A program made the position numbers and the translations under genes. This document shows positions 25,453 through 37,944 of a stretch of 64,000 nt of DNA, piece by piece. Within the stretch, counting starts at the first letter, position 1; the number at the start of each line of letters is the position of its first letter. This DNA comes from Anastrepha obliqua (taxonomy: Eukaryota; Arthropoda; Insecta; Diptera; Tephritidae). Under the pieces are notes generated by a model, which worked only from the letters and a program-made list of their open reading frames with translations, searched no databases and was not told the DNA's origin. The stretch lies in the NCBI RefSeq assembly GCF_027943255.1, contig NC_072897.1:44676044-44740043 (forward strand). The letters are read 5' to 3'.

Positions 25453-28330
25453 CGAGATAGTGACCAAAACGTGGACCCTAGAATGTGTATGTACAATACG
25501 GGTATCAAATGGAAGCTGTTGGTGAATGCTTTAGTACAGAGTATTTTTCATGCCGCTCCGTGACTGGGGTCTCGAGATATAGGTCAAAACGTAGACCCAG
25601 GTAACCTTTGGATGTGTATGTACAATATGGGTATCAAATGGAAGCTGTTGGTGAATGCTTTAGTTCAGAGTATTTCCATCCGCTCCGCGACTAGGGTCTC
25701 GAGATAGAGACCAAAACGTGGACCCTAGAATGTGTTTGTACAATATGGATATCAAATGAAAGCTGTTGATAAGTGCTTTAATACGGGGTAATTTTCATAC
25801 CTATTGATGACTAGGGTCTCGAGATATAGGTCAAAACGTGGACCCGGGTAACCTTCGGACGTGTATGTACAATATGGATATCAAATGGAAGCTGTTGATA
25901 AGTGCTTCAATACGGGGTAATTTTCATACCTATTGATGACTAGGGTCTGGAAATATATGCCAAAACGTGGACCCGCAGTGTCTTTGCACCGAATTAAACC
26001 AAACTTACACACATTGTTAAGGAGGTATTGAGGATGGTTTTCGTATAGTTTGGATACCTATTGGTAGATAGGGTCTCGAGATATAGGTCAAAACGTGGAC
26101 CCGGGTAACCTTCGGGTGTGTATGTACAATATGGGTATCAAATGGAAGCTGTTGGTGAATGCTTTAGTTCAAAGTATTTTTCATGCCGCTCCGTGACTAG
26201 GGTCTCGAGATAGAGACCAAAACGTGGACCCTAGAATGTGTAGGTACAATATGGGTATCAAACTGAAAGCTGTTGATAAGTGCTTTAATACGGGGTAATT
26301 TTCATACCTATTGATGACTAGGGTCTCGAGATATAGGTCAAAACGTGGACCCGGGTAACCTTCGGACGTGTATGTACAATATGGGTATCAAATGGAAGCT
26401 GTTGATAAGTGCTTCAATACGGGGTAATTTTCATACCTATTGATGACTGGGGTCTGGAAATATATGCCAAAACGTGGACCCGCAGTGTCTTTGCACCGAA
26501 TTAAACCAAACTTACACACATTGTTAAGAAGGTATTGAAGATGGTTTCCATATAGCTTGGATTCCTATTGGTGGATAGGGCTCGAGATATAGGTCAAAAC
26601 GTGGACCCGGGTAACCTTCAGATGTGTATGTACAATATGGGTATCAAATGGAAGCTGTTGGTGAATGCTTTAGTTCAGAGTATTTCCATCCGCTCCGTGA
26701 CTAGGGTCTCGAGATAGAGACCAAATCGTGGACCCTAGAATGTGTTTGTACAATATGGGTATCAAATGAAAGCTGTTGATAAGTGCTTTAACGCGGGGTA
26801 ATTTTCATACCTATTGATGACTAGGGTCTCGAGATATAGGTCAAAACGTGGACCCGGGTAACCTTCGGATGTGTATGTACAATATGGGTATCAAATGGAA
26901 GCTGTTGGTGAATGCTTTAGTTCAGAGTATTTCCATTCCCTCCGTGACTAGGGTCTCGAGATAGAGACCAAAACGTGGACCCTAGAATGTGTTTGTACAA
27001 TATGGATATCAAATGAAATCTGTTGATAAGTGCTTTAATACGGGGTAATTTTCATACCTATTGATGACTGGGGTCTGGAAATATATGCCAAAACGTGGAC
27101 CCGCAGTGTCTTTGCACCGAATTAAACCAAACTGACACACATTGTTAAGGAGGTATTGAAGATGGTTTCCGTATAGTTTGGATACCTATTGGTAGATAGG
27201 GTCTCGAGATATATATTAGGTCAAAACGTGGAACCGGGTAACCTTCGGATGTGTATGTACAATATGGGTATCAAATGGAAGCTGTTGGTGAATGCTTTAG
27301 TTCAGAGTATTTCTATCCGCTCCGTGACTAGGGTCTCGAGATAGAGACCAAATCGTGGACCCTAGAATGTGTTTGTACAATATGGATATCAAACTGAAAC
27401 TGTTGGTGAATGCCTTAGTACAGAGTATTTTTCATGCCGCTACGTGACTGGGGTCTCCAGATATAGGTCAAAACGTGGACCCGGGTAACCTTTGGTTGTG
27501 TATGCACAATATAGGTATCAAATGAAAGCTGTTGATAAGTGCTTTAATACGGGGTAATTTTCATACCTATTGATGACTAGGGTCTCGAGATATATGCCAA
27601 AACGTGGACCCGCCGTGTCTTTGCACCGAATTAAACCAAACTTATGCACATTGTTAAGTAAGTATTGAAAATGGGTTTCGTAAAGTTTGGTTGTAATTCG
27701 GAGCAGTGGCAACGGGTACAGCGTTCTTTTGAGCCAGCCATAATGTCGCTTACTTTTTTAACGCTTAGGGCGGAACTGAACTGTCAAATTGACAGTGTTA
27801 GTTACAATGTGTCAATATTTCTTTCTGATTTGGATGCCATAAGGAAAAAACGTAAGTGCAACATGTAAAAATTGTTTGTGAATTTTTTTGGAGTGGATTT
27901 TGGAACAGTGAATAATTTCTTACGAAATTTGAGAATTTAATGTGAAATCCGAATGAAATTATGTGTTCGTGGAAAAAACAATTTTTTTCGTTTTTTTTTT
28001 TGAAAAATATAAATGGATAATGGTTAAAAAAGCTCCAATTCTTAATAAAACATATAAATTGAAACGAAAAATTCATGGATGATCAGGAAAAAAGACGATT
28101 GTTTATTCATATGCGTTGATTTGAAATTTAAAAACAATCTTCTTTTTTCCTGATTTTCAATTTATATTTTATATTTACTCAAAAACAAATAGAAAAACAA
28201 AAAATATTGTTTATGCCAAAGCGCTTGAATAAAGAATAAAGAAATAAATAATATGAAAACCATATATTTTATGTTCTAAACCATATCTATTCTATTTTAG
28301 TGTGCCCAGCGAAGGGGCCGGGTTTGCTAG
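25449..28330 (+). mobile_element. Helitron 3' part, array copy 4
   Basis: This is the same 5'-truncated Helitron, ending with CTAG at 28327-28330. One G is missing from the G-run in the terminal hairpin (28316 region), compared with the other copies. Confidence 0.88.
25453..27686. repeat. Helitron internal minisatellite, copy 4
   Basis: The monomer order is the same as in copies 2 and 3, with single-base differences only (for example TCTGTTG for GCTGTTG near 27018). Confidence 0.9.
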
Positions 28331-28934
28331 TGTAATATACAACTTTGCGTTTTCTAATTTAAAGGGATTTTTTAACAAAATTAATAGGCATCTATTAATT
28401 AGTTAAATAAATATATATGTATATATAGATATTTATTGATCTAACTTAGTATATGTCTAATTATTATAAAATATATAATATTATTTAGATAAATATAAAT
28501 ATGAAAAAAACAATTTAGTTAAATCTATTTATTTAGTAAATTCTTAATTATTAATTTAATTTTATTTTGTTATTACAACTAAATTTTTTATGAGAAATAA
28601 TTTAAATTAAATATAGTTATTTAATATTTACTAGTTCATTAAATTTAAATAATTATTTAAATTTTTATTTACGTATTAAATTCAATTAAAACATTTGAAA
28701 TGAAATGCGCTGTTTTCATTGAATTTTTTTAATTGTTAATATATTATATAGAAGAATAGATGTAACTAAATAAATATATTTAGTTTATAATAATAAAATA
28801 TAGTAAAGTAATTTAATTGGGAATTTATTTGAATCTCTACTAAATAACATTTAACAGTCGACACTCCCGCCAGAGCTGAAGTGATGATTCGCTAACTATT
28901 TAAGTGGTCGACACTCGTCAGTGATTTTTCGAGA

Positions 28935-29540
28935 CCAAATCTCTAAACAGAGGAAGAGAAATCAAGGTGTTCCGCAGGGTGGTATCCTTTCACCCTTGCT
29001 GTTCAGCTTTTATACATCGAAGCTCCCCCAGCCACCAGAGGGAGTCTCTCTGGTCTCCTACGCTGTCGATTGAACGATAACGGCTTCGGGCAATGACACC
29101 ACCTGATGTCCCCTCTACAACACCTTCTTAATGAGACACAGATGCTACCTGTAAAGGAGCGCAACAAACTGTTCAGCAAACCGCGGGTTTAACCGTAGAC
29201 ACCTGAACTGCCTCCCAGGCACGTCAGGAGGCACCTCTTCAATTACGCCGACGTGATCTAGGACAAAACGAACAGACAACTACGGGACCGAACAGTGTTT
29301 AAAGGGACAATAAACGACACTCATCGGGAGATCCTTACCACCTTCTTCTCCCCACCCCCGAATGCTGTGATTAGAGTTCAACCAACACCCACAGCAGTTG
29401 AAGAGCTTCAGCTACCCCGGCGGGCCCGCGTAACCTCGGCACAATAACGTTCTTGACACTGTATCAGGATAAATTCCTACCTATCCAGAATCCCCGACAT
29501 GTTAAACATATGTCTGGTATGTGAAGGCACCGCGCAGGAT
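28935..29540 (+). pseudogene. Jockey-like LINE reverse transcriptase remnant, copy 4
   Basis: The same broken segment, with YAVD as in copies 2 and 3. Confidence 0.75.
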
Positions 29541-29541
29541 A

Positions 29542-30765
29542 CTAACCAAGCATCCTGGGCCTTCCTTTAGTTGAGTTAGACGAAGGCGTCCCGTGATTTA
29601 CACCACACTGACAGGTTTCAGCATTGCTTCTATGACAACAACAACCCAAACTCAACGTTAATCCGTGAAGCAGTCTGAAATCTACGCGAATTATTGCCTC
29701 ATTCGTGATTTCAGCCAGTAAAAATGTGTCAACTACTGACAAAGCTCCAATAACGACTTCCCAAAACACCTTTCCGGGAATCGTAGCTCCTCTTCTGTAG
29801 CTTGTAGCCATCCATTTATCAAATCTGACCGGATTATCGAGTTTGTTGCACCTGTGTTCAGAGTAAGCACCTGGGATCGACCATTTATAGCCCCCCTTAT
29901 CGTCAAGTTGTTGCTTTTCCGTATAATTTGCGAGACAGAGGCTGCGGGGCATTCAGTTGTCGGAACCAGTTCTTGCCCCTTACAGCTGGTTCGTTTTAGT
30001 TTAACGCCTGCCGTGAGTCGGAAGCGCCATTATCAGTTTCAGCACTTAGCTTTCTTCCTTCTTCCTCTTGGATTCGTCTTCGGTTGGCTGCGGGTTATAC
30101 TGCAATTGGGGTCATATGCGGGCGCAGTTGTAGCCCTTTAAATTTGAACTTTGTGTAAACTGAGGGACGGACTCTCTTTTTCCTTCCTCGTGGTTTCTTC
30201 CAGGTGGGCTCTTCAACATCAACCCGATGGACTTTGTGCACTGGCCTCCACTGTTTCAGCAAATGTCCCCTTCGGAGTTGATTAAGCTACCCGTTTCAAC
30301 CAAGCCAAATGCCAAGCGCTCAATTTCCGCCGCGTATTCCTGCAAGGTCTCATTTGTCTTCTGATAGCAATTTTGTCAGTTCGATCTGAAACATTTGTTG
30401 CCTGTGGTCACTCCCGTAGCGTCTCTCTATTGCTGCGAACTGTTACCCCAACCGGCTTCTGGAACTGTTTGCAGTACTTCGGCGGCATAATCCTTGAGCG
30501 AGACAACCAATGGAACAACTTTGTCTGCAGTAGCGATTTGTTGTTGCTGTTGTTCCGAACTGGAGCTTTAATGTCGGGAATGATACAGTGCGATTGAAAT
30601 ATGATGCTTATATTTTCGGACCACTGGCTAACATATTCGGACGGTTTAGTTGTAGTTCACAGAGGCGAGCCTTCACTACATCTACCTCAGCCTCAATCGT
30701 ATCCAATTGCGACGTTATATGAGTATTCTCTGCCTCCAATTTGGATATACGCGTATCATGTTTTA
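29542..30765 (-). pseudogene. Ty3/Gypsy-like gag and protease remnant, copy 4
   Basis: Same content and breaks as copy 1; the open frame is at 29952-29542. Confidence 0.55.
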
Positions 30766-31965
30766 AATTTATCCAGATTCATAAATATATAATTGAAACG
30801 TTTATGTGATATTATTTACAGTAACGTGTGTTGTATAAAAGTGGTAAAAGACGTTGCACCAGCATTTTTAATAAGGAGCGTGATCATACATATGAGTGAA
30901 TACATATGTAGTTTATATGATCGCCATAAGGTACTGAAGCATCCAACTTAAGCTTTTCCTTCAGCGCTAAAGCTTAAAAAAAAAGTAATAGGCTTCAGCG
31001 GATGAGTGAAAATTCAGAGTATTGTAACATATCCAGACTTTAGACTGACTTTAATTTTGAACAATTGGCTCGTTTATATATTTGCATTGTGTTTATATTA
31101 CTTATCAACTATTTTACAATGAAGCGTTGGTATTGCATCATGCTATGATGAACGGAAAAAGCATATCACAAATTTTTATAATGCAGCAGCATAATAGCTG
31201 AGCTAATGAAATTGCCTTAAGAATCTGTAAGATACAGATTATGGTTTTTGAATAATTTTATTTACAATTGTAATTGTGCTGTGGTGTGAGGTCTGCCGTC
31301 AACTTCCCTCTCTAATTTGAGTCGTCCATCATTTTTCATTATTTTCGGTAAATTATTTTATTTTATTTTATTTAATATAGTTCGTTATGTATTTTCCCGA
31401 ATTGCTATATTTTTATTTGGTTTGGAAATTTGATTTTAAATTATGCAAAAACGTATGACAATATACAAAATTGATAAAGGAGTTTTAACAATCTTCTTTG
31501 CCTAACATATTTATATTTTCCAATTTTAATTGTTTATAGGTTTCATATACATAGGTACATGTTTTAAATAATTCCAAATTTTTTCTTTAATATTTACATA
31601 GGTAATATTATTTAAAATAGTTTGATTTTCTTAAATAACTAAATGTGTTTCTGATAATTAATGATTTTCAACAATATTTTCTTCTGAAATCAATATTGCT
31701 CCTTGTTTTATATCTTCGATTTGAGAATTTATTTCTTTTATTTTTTTACATTTTCCTTGTTTTTTATTTAAAGTTTCTGATAGACATTTTCGTTATTGTT
31801 TATTTTACAATAAGTGCTCAAAATTTCTGTTTTACAATTTTGTACGTTAAAAAATATATTATTACATTGTATTATGTGCTTATCAATAATTAATTTACAA
31901 TTATTTGAGCTACAGCTTTAGTTTCATAATATTTACAAGTAAATTTTATTTTCGGATATTTTATA

Positions 31966-32585
31966 TTAGGACACACAGATTAGGTGACACACAGATGGCG
32001 CTATTTATCACTTTATCGCGTTGGCAATACTGAATATATATTCATGACAAAGCCTCATCCCTCGGCTTTGCTTATCAGTATCTGTCATTTCGCTGAAGTA
32101 TAAACAACGCAGTGTTTTCGTGCTCCGAGTATGTCAACTTTCGTGCCGTCGAAACGCAATTTGCGGGAAGCTTTGCTTTTCTGCTTCAATTTGAAAAAAA
32201 ATACAGCCCAAGCCCGTGAATTGCTGCAGGAGGCCTACCCAGACCATACTCCGTCGATTTCAACATGTGAGTACTGGTTTCGACGATTCAAAAGTAGTGA
32301 TTTTCACACCGAAGACAAGGAGCGTCTTGGCCAGCCCAAAAAGTTCGAGGACGCGGAATTGGGGGAATTGGTAAACGAGGACTCGTGCCAAACCCAAGAA
32401 GAGCTTGCTGAATCATTGGGCGTTGATAAATCAACCGTTTGCAAGCGTCTAAAAGCGATGGGAATGATCCAAAAGCAAGGACATTGGGTCCCGTACGAGT
32501 TGAAGCTGCGCGACGTCGAACGGCGATTTTTTACGTGCGAATTGCTGATCGAGCGACAAAATATAAATATATATATATATATATA
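31966..32585 (+). pseudogene. Truncated mariner transposase, copy 4
   Basis: ATG at 32131 is intact. The TA tract length matches copy 1 and the frame closes at 32586. Confidence 0.88.
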
Positions 32586-32894
32586 AAGTTAAATAATATC
32601 AAATATTTTGAACAATTTTTAATTCTGAAATGTCCATTAAGTCTGTAATCGTCATCGAACCGCGATGGTAGTGGGTGATATTTTTTTATTCATCAAAATG
32701 TAAAATAATCGGATTTAGAATTTTTGGACCTTTTTGAAGAAAAAGTCGCTAAAAGACACCCAGAAGAATGCAAGATATACAGAACGTATGCGACGTAAAA
32801 AAATTGGCCCATTCCCATTATCATACCAAATATTAAATTCATCAAAAAATTACGTATTCGCATTATGTAATTAATAGAAAAAGTCCGTATTAAA

Positions 32895-33435
32895 GTATTG
32901 AGGAAGTAATAAGATAGAGTCACAATCACTCAACTTTGGGGAAACGGGCATGTTGATGTGGTCGGTCGGGTGAAAAGAAGAGGAAGGGCGACCCGTTGTA
33001 ACAAGTTCGAGACGAGAGAAACATGTCTTTCCTCGTATACACAAAAAAAATCAACACAAAGTACATGCGAATGCGTCGATTTGTCTTTGCCTAATCACTG
33101 AGCAAGCGTGCGGTAAATGTATGTATGTACATGCATTTGTATGTTCGTACTAGTTTACTCGTATCATATTTAATGCTATAGCAAAATTTTGAGTTGCCTA
33201 TTTTTGATTTTTGAAAGATTTTTATATAAAATATTTTTTTAGATATAAAACTAGATAATTTTAAACATACCTACCATACATTACTATTAAACGTTGTATG
33301 ATCCAAGAGTTAGAGGATGTTATATATCAAGAAAACAAAGGTTTCACTTAATATTGACTTATAAACATACTCGTATATGTATATACATATTTGAATTTAT
33401 CTATAAAAGTTGATAAAATGTATATATATGCCCTT
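32895..33435 (-). repeat. Unclassified dispersed repeat, array copy 4
   Basis: The same sequence as at 6350-6890, in the last array unit. Confidence 0.65.
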
Positions 33436-33461
33436 CATTTATAAGTTACTAAATGAAATTT

Positions 33462-33679
33462 GCCGCCGTAGCTAAATGAGTTGGTGCGTGACTACCATTC
33501 GGAATTCACAGAGAGAACGTAGGTTCGAATCTTGGTGAAACACCAAAATTAAGAAAAACATTTTTCTAATAGCGGTGGCCCCTCGGCAGACAATGGCAAA
33601 CCTCCGAGTGTATTTCTTCCATTTGTGGAACAACATCAGGAGTTCGGCCAAACCCCCAAAAAGGGTGTACGCCCCAATT
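33462..33679 (+). mobile_element. tRNA-derived SINE, copy 4
   Basis: The same SINE. Here the complete LINE is present, so the other side of the interrupted tail is visible at 36834-36846. Confidence 0.85.
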
Positions 33680-33706
33680 CTTCTTCTTAATTGGCGCGAT
33701 AACCGC

Positions 33707-35113
33707 TTACGCGATTTTGGCCGAGATTAACAAAGCGCGCCAGTCGTTTCTTTCTCGTGCTAACCGGCGCCAATTGGACACACCAAGTGAAGCCAAGTCC
33801 TTCTCCACCTGATCTTTCCAACGCAGAGGAGGCCTTCCTCTTCCTCTGCTACCACCAGCTGGTACCACATCGAATACTTTCAAAGCCGGAGCGTTTGTAT
33901 CCATTCGGACGACATGACCCAGCCAACGAAGCCGCTGGATCTTTATTCGCTGCGCTATGTCTATGTCGTCGTAAAGCTCATACAGCTCATCGTTCCATCG
34001 TCTGCGATATTCGCCGTTGCCAACGTGCAAAGGTCCAAAAATCTTACGCAGAATCTTTCTCTCGAACACTCCAAGCGTCGCTTCATCGGATGTTGTCATC
34101 GTCCAAGCTTCTGCGTCATACGTTAGGACGGGCATGATGAGAGTGTTGTAGAGTGTTAGTTTTGTTCGTCGAGAGAGGACTTTACTGCTCAATTGCCTAC
34201 TTAGTCCAAAGTAGCACTTGTTGGCAAGAGAGATTCTACGTTGGATTTCAAGGCTGACATTGTTATCGGTGTTAATGCTCGTTCCTAAATACACGAAGTC
34301 TTTTACAACCTCAAAATTATAACTGTCAACAGTGACGTGGGTGCCGATACGCGAGTGCGCCGACTGTTTGTTTGAAGGCAGGAGGTACTTCGTTTTGTCC
34401 TCGTTCACCACCAAACCCATTCGCTTTGCCTCTTTATCCAGTTTGGAGAAGGCAGAACTAACAGCGCGGTTGTTAAGGCCGATGATGTCAATATCATCGG
34501 CATACGCCAGCAATTGTACGCTCTTATAAAATATTGTGCCTGAGCAATTAAGTTCTGCTTCTCGTACGATGCTCTCCAACATCAGGTTAAAGAAGTCACA
34601 CGACAGCGAGTCACCCTGTCTGAAACCTCGTTTGGTATCAAAAGGCTCGGAGAGGTCCTTCCCAATTCTGACGGCGCTGCTGGTGTTGAGCAACGTCATC
34701 TTGCATAGCCGTATTAGTTTTGTGGGGATACCAAATTCAGACATAGCGGCATACAGGTAACTCCTTTCCGTACTGTCGAATGCAGCTTTGAAGTCGACGA
34801 AAAGATGGTGTGTGTCGATTCTCCTTTCATGGGTCTTTTCCAAGATTTGGCGTATTGTGAATATTTGGTCGATGGTAGACTTTCCAGGTCTGAAGCCACA
34901 CTGATAAGGTGCAATCAGTTGGTTGACGGTGGGCTTCAGCCTTTCACACAATACGCTCGCTAGAACCTTATAGGCGATATTTAGAAGACTAATCCCGCGG
35001 TAATTGGTACAAATTGCAGGATCGCCCTTCTTATGGATTGGGCAGAGCGCACTTAAATTCCAATCGACAGGCATGCTTTCATCCGACCATATTCCGCATA
35101 GGAGCTGATGCAT
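33707..35113 (-). pseudogene. LINE reverse transcriptase domain
   Basis: An uninterrupted 468-codon frame with the reverse-transcriptase motifs in order: NWNLSALCPIHKKGD-like start, NYRGISLLN, FRPGKSTIDQIF, HHLFVDFKAAFDS with catalytic Asp, GFRQGDSLS, and LLAYADDIDII with the catalytic Asp pair. The C-terminal part has YLGTSINTDN, RLRWLGHVVRM and GRPPLRWKDQ. The polymerase would be complete if joined to the upstream frames. In copies 1-3 of the array only the part from about residue 270 onward remains. Confidence 0.92.
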
Positions 35114-35118
35114 GCACC

Positions 35119-36186
35119 TTACCAGCTCCTCGCCGCCATGTTTGAATAGCTCAGCCGGCAGTCCGTCGGCGCCCGCGCCTTTTTGTTCTTTAACCGTGAT
35201 ATTGCTATTCTCACCTCGTCATAGTCGGGTAACGGAACGACAATTCCGACGTCAACGATTGGGGTATCGGGATCTTCACATTCTCTATGACATGCGCAGC
35301 TGTCACTGTTTAACAGGTTCGAGAAGTGTTCCCTCCATAATTTAAGATTGCTCTGTACGTCAGTCACCAGATCGCCGTCTTTGTTCTTACAGGACAACGC
35401 TCCGGTCTTAAAACCTTCTGTAAGCCGCCGAACTTTCTGGTAAAATTTTCGGGCGTTGTTCCTATTGGCCAGCATCTCAAGCTCCTCGCACTCACATATT
35501 TCGGCCTCTCGTTTCTTCTGTCGGATAATACGTCTCTCTTCCTTTTTCAGCTCTCTGTAGCGATCCCACATGGCTCGCGTTGCGCCCGATCGCAGCGTGG
35601 CTCTATAGGCGGCATCTTTTCTTTCGGCGGCAGCATGACATTCCTCGTCGTAACAATTGTTTTTTCGGGCTCGCCGGAATCCGATTTCTTCTTCGGCGGC
35701 GGTACGTAGGGAACGAGAAATGTTGCTCCATTGCTCGCGCATGCCGGTGTGTTGGGCAGTGCTCTCCGAGAGCAGGAGTGAGAGTCGAGTGGCGAATCTT
35801 CTGGCTGTCTGTTGTGATTGCAGCTTTTCGATGTCGAACATTCTTTGCGTAGATAGATGTACGTTTTTTGCTGCACAGAGGCGTGTGCGCAGTTTGGCTG
35901 CAACAAGGTAATGATCCGAGTCAATGTTGGGTCCTCGGATCGTACGTACATCTAATACACTAGAAGCGTGTCTTCCATCTATCACAACATGATCGATCTG
36001 GTTTCGCGTTTTTCGATCAGGAGACAGCCAGGTAGCTTGGTGTATCTTTTTATGCTGGAATCTGGTGCTGCAGACTACCATGTTTCGGGCCCCGGCGAAG
36101 TCGATCAGCCTCTGTCCGTTACCGGATGTTTCGTTGTGTAGGCTGAATTTTCCGACTGTGGGACCAAAAATTCCCTCCTTGCCCAC
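35119..36186 (-). pseudogene. LINE endonuclease C-terminal part and linker
   Basis: Continues the protein in another frame. It shows the end of the endonuclease (TWLSPDRKTRNQIDHVVID, then SDHYLV with the catalytic Asp-His pair). A basic, Arg/Glu-rich linker leads towards the polymerase. Homology ends near 35178, where another single-base loss in a GC-rich run shifts the frame again before the polymerase fingers. Confidence 0.85.
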
Positions 36187-36668
36187 CCTGGCGTTGAGTC
36201 GCCAAGCACGATTTTTATGTCGTGGCGGGGGCAGCGCTCATAGGAACGTTCCAAGCGCTCATAGAAAGAATCCTTGGTCGCATCGTCCTTCTCTTCCGTC
36301 GGTGCGTGGGCGCAAATTAGCGATATGTTAAAAAATCGCGCTTTCATGCGGATTGTAGCGAGACGCTCGTCCACCGGAGTGAACGACAGTACTTGGCGAC
36401 GAAGTCTCTCTCCCACAACAAATCCGACACCGAATTTGCGCTCCTTTACATGGCAGCTGTAGTAGACGTCGCAAGGTCCTATGTTTTTCTTACCTTGCCC
36501 CGTCCATCGCATCTCTTGGATGGCAGTGATGTCAGCCTTTACTCTCACGAGGACATCAACCAGCCGGGCAGAGGCACCTTCCCCATTAAGGGACTGGACA
36601 TTCCAGGTGCATGCCCTCAAATCGTATTCCTTATTTCGTTTGCAGGGGTCGTCATCAGTCACAGTCAC
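36105..36668 (-). pseudogene. LINE endonuclease domain, N-terminal part
   Basis: Starts at ATG 36668. The N-terminal part of an APE-like endonuclease is clear: TWNVQSL near residue 22, then ITAIQEMRWTG with the conserved catalytic Glu, then ICAHAPT. Homology ends near 36197, where a single base is missing after the GGCGAC codons of the conserved GD(F/S)N region; the remaining 30 or so codons are out of frame. The frame that continues the protein is the next one, 36186-35119. Confidence 0.85.
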
Positions 36669-36846
36669 TCCCGAACGGGTGTTCGGAAGCTAACCAGAGG
36701 ATACGTGGGCTTATCCCGGACGTTGTGAGCTGCTTGAACCATATGTAGAAGAATCGTCCTGGCCACTCCCAAGTGAATGGCGATCAGTAACTTTCCCCAC
36801 TTGCGTGGACTTCTACACATGGAACCATCCTCCGTACGCCCCAATT

Positions 36847-37278
36847 ATATATGTATATATAGTGAAATTTTCCGTCCCCCAGTCGATATTCCAAATATTG
36901 TATTTACAAAAACAAAATACCTTCATAGGCTCAGAAGCAGCATTCGAAAATGTTCTTTAATATAACAAAAACTATTAATTATAAACACAAGAGCATATTT
37001 CTCTAAGCAAAGCTCGACCATTCATCAAACGAGCCCACCACACCTTCCGAAAGTATACGAGCTATGATAAACCAAATAAACAAACCCGGATACTAAGGAT
37101 TCAGCGTAGGAAACAAATTTAATCAAAATTCATTAATTTTTGCCCACTGTTGACATTGAGCCTTTACTCTTTGTTTTTACGAGCAAAGCCATAATTGGTC
37201 ATCTTTTTTACGCGGCACGATGATTTGCGTAAATTTATGCATTGAGTAAGTAATCTTATGATATCACCGCGGAGTCGA
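36847..37278. other. Non-coding stretch after the LINE
   Basis: Begins with a TATATATGTATATATA tract that is probably the original SINE tail. Nothing else is recognised. Confidence 0.6.
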
Positions 37279-37598
37279 ACCAACACACTTTGAAATTCGA
37301 ATTAAAGACGATCCAATACGAAAACATTACCTGCTCCACCGAACTTTTTCAATGGCCCAGGGGCAGTTCTTTCGCAAAAGCACTAGGACGAAGAAGTCTA
37401 ATATTTGAATCCTATGTTCTCTACACTCACCAGTAAGCCAACCAGGTGCAGATAAAAAACATTTATCAATTATCAGTCTCTTAGTTCCAAGTTCTTCTGT
37501 TTCAGATTTGAACAAATTTCATAATTTTCACCATTTCGCATTTTTGTGCTTATAAATACATAGATACGTGCATACGAAATATCATCGTTCTTGTGGGA
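37279..37598 (-). repeat. Inverted repeat, left arm
   Basis: A diverged reverse complement of 40891-41213; lengths are 320 and 323 bp. Shared blocks include GATATTTCGTATGCACGTATC, in part, and GAAACAGAAGAACTTGGAA. The right arm continues into the dispersed-repeat family also found in the array. A short minus frame at 37515-37327 is open, but its counterpart in the right arm is disrupted. Confidence 0.8.
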
Positions 37599-37944
37599 AC
37601 GTAGAAAAACAAGCGCACATACAAAAACGCGTACACATTCCCTGCGACAATATTTCCTTATACCTATTCCATACATAGTATGTATGGCATACATATATGC
37701 ACCGGCACGCACTCGCCACAGGAAAAATATCACGATTCGCCAATTCGGAGCAATTCTATATTGCAATATATACTCACGTACATATGAATATGTATGTGAT
37801 TTACATAAGTATGATACTAACTCAATGAAGCAATAAAATATTGTAGCCATCAGGGTACAGCAAGCATCAGAACGACCTTAGACATGAAACTTACATATAG
37901 AATTCACACATCAACTGAGCTTTAAAACATACTATGATCACCCG

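Larger units (their letters stand above)
25448..34296. repeat. Tandem array unit, copy 4 (last)
   Basis: This is a complete 8849-bp unit. At its right edge the sequence does not return to Helitron minisatellite but continues into the rest of the LINE. It is therefore the terminal unit and keeps the original downstream flank. Its LINE part differs from copies 1-3 at a few bases, for example C at 33710 and T at 34166. Confidence 0.95.
33680..36833 (-). mobile_element. Complete RTE-like non-LTR retrotransposon (LINE)
   Basis: A 3154-bp element flanked by a perfect 13-bp target-site duplication, GTACGCCCCAATT, at 33667-33679 and 36834-36846. It inserted in the tail of the SINE. It has one coding region with an AP-type endonuclease followed by a reverse transcriptase, and a very short 3' end finishing in an AAG-type repeat. 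About 3.2 kb, a single ORF and a short repetitive 3' end are typical of the RTE clade; the clade name is inferred from these and from the C-terminal RLRWLGHVVRM and RGRGRPPLRW motifs. Only two frameshifts disable it, so it is relatively recent. Confidence 0.88.

Noticed and set aside
1..34303. Array produced by Helitron read-through past its 3' end
   Set aside because: Such capture should rejoin at the Helitron 5' TC end. The junctions instead fall inside a minisatellite monomer and the LINE, so microhomology joining fits better.
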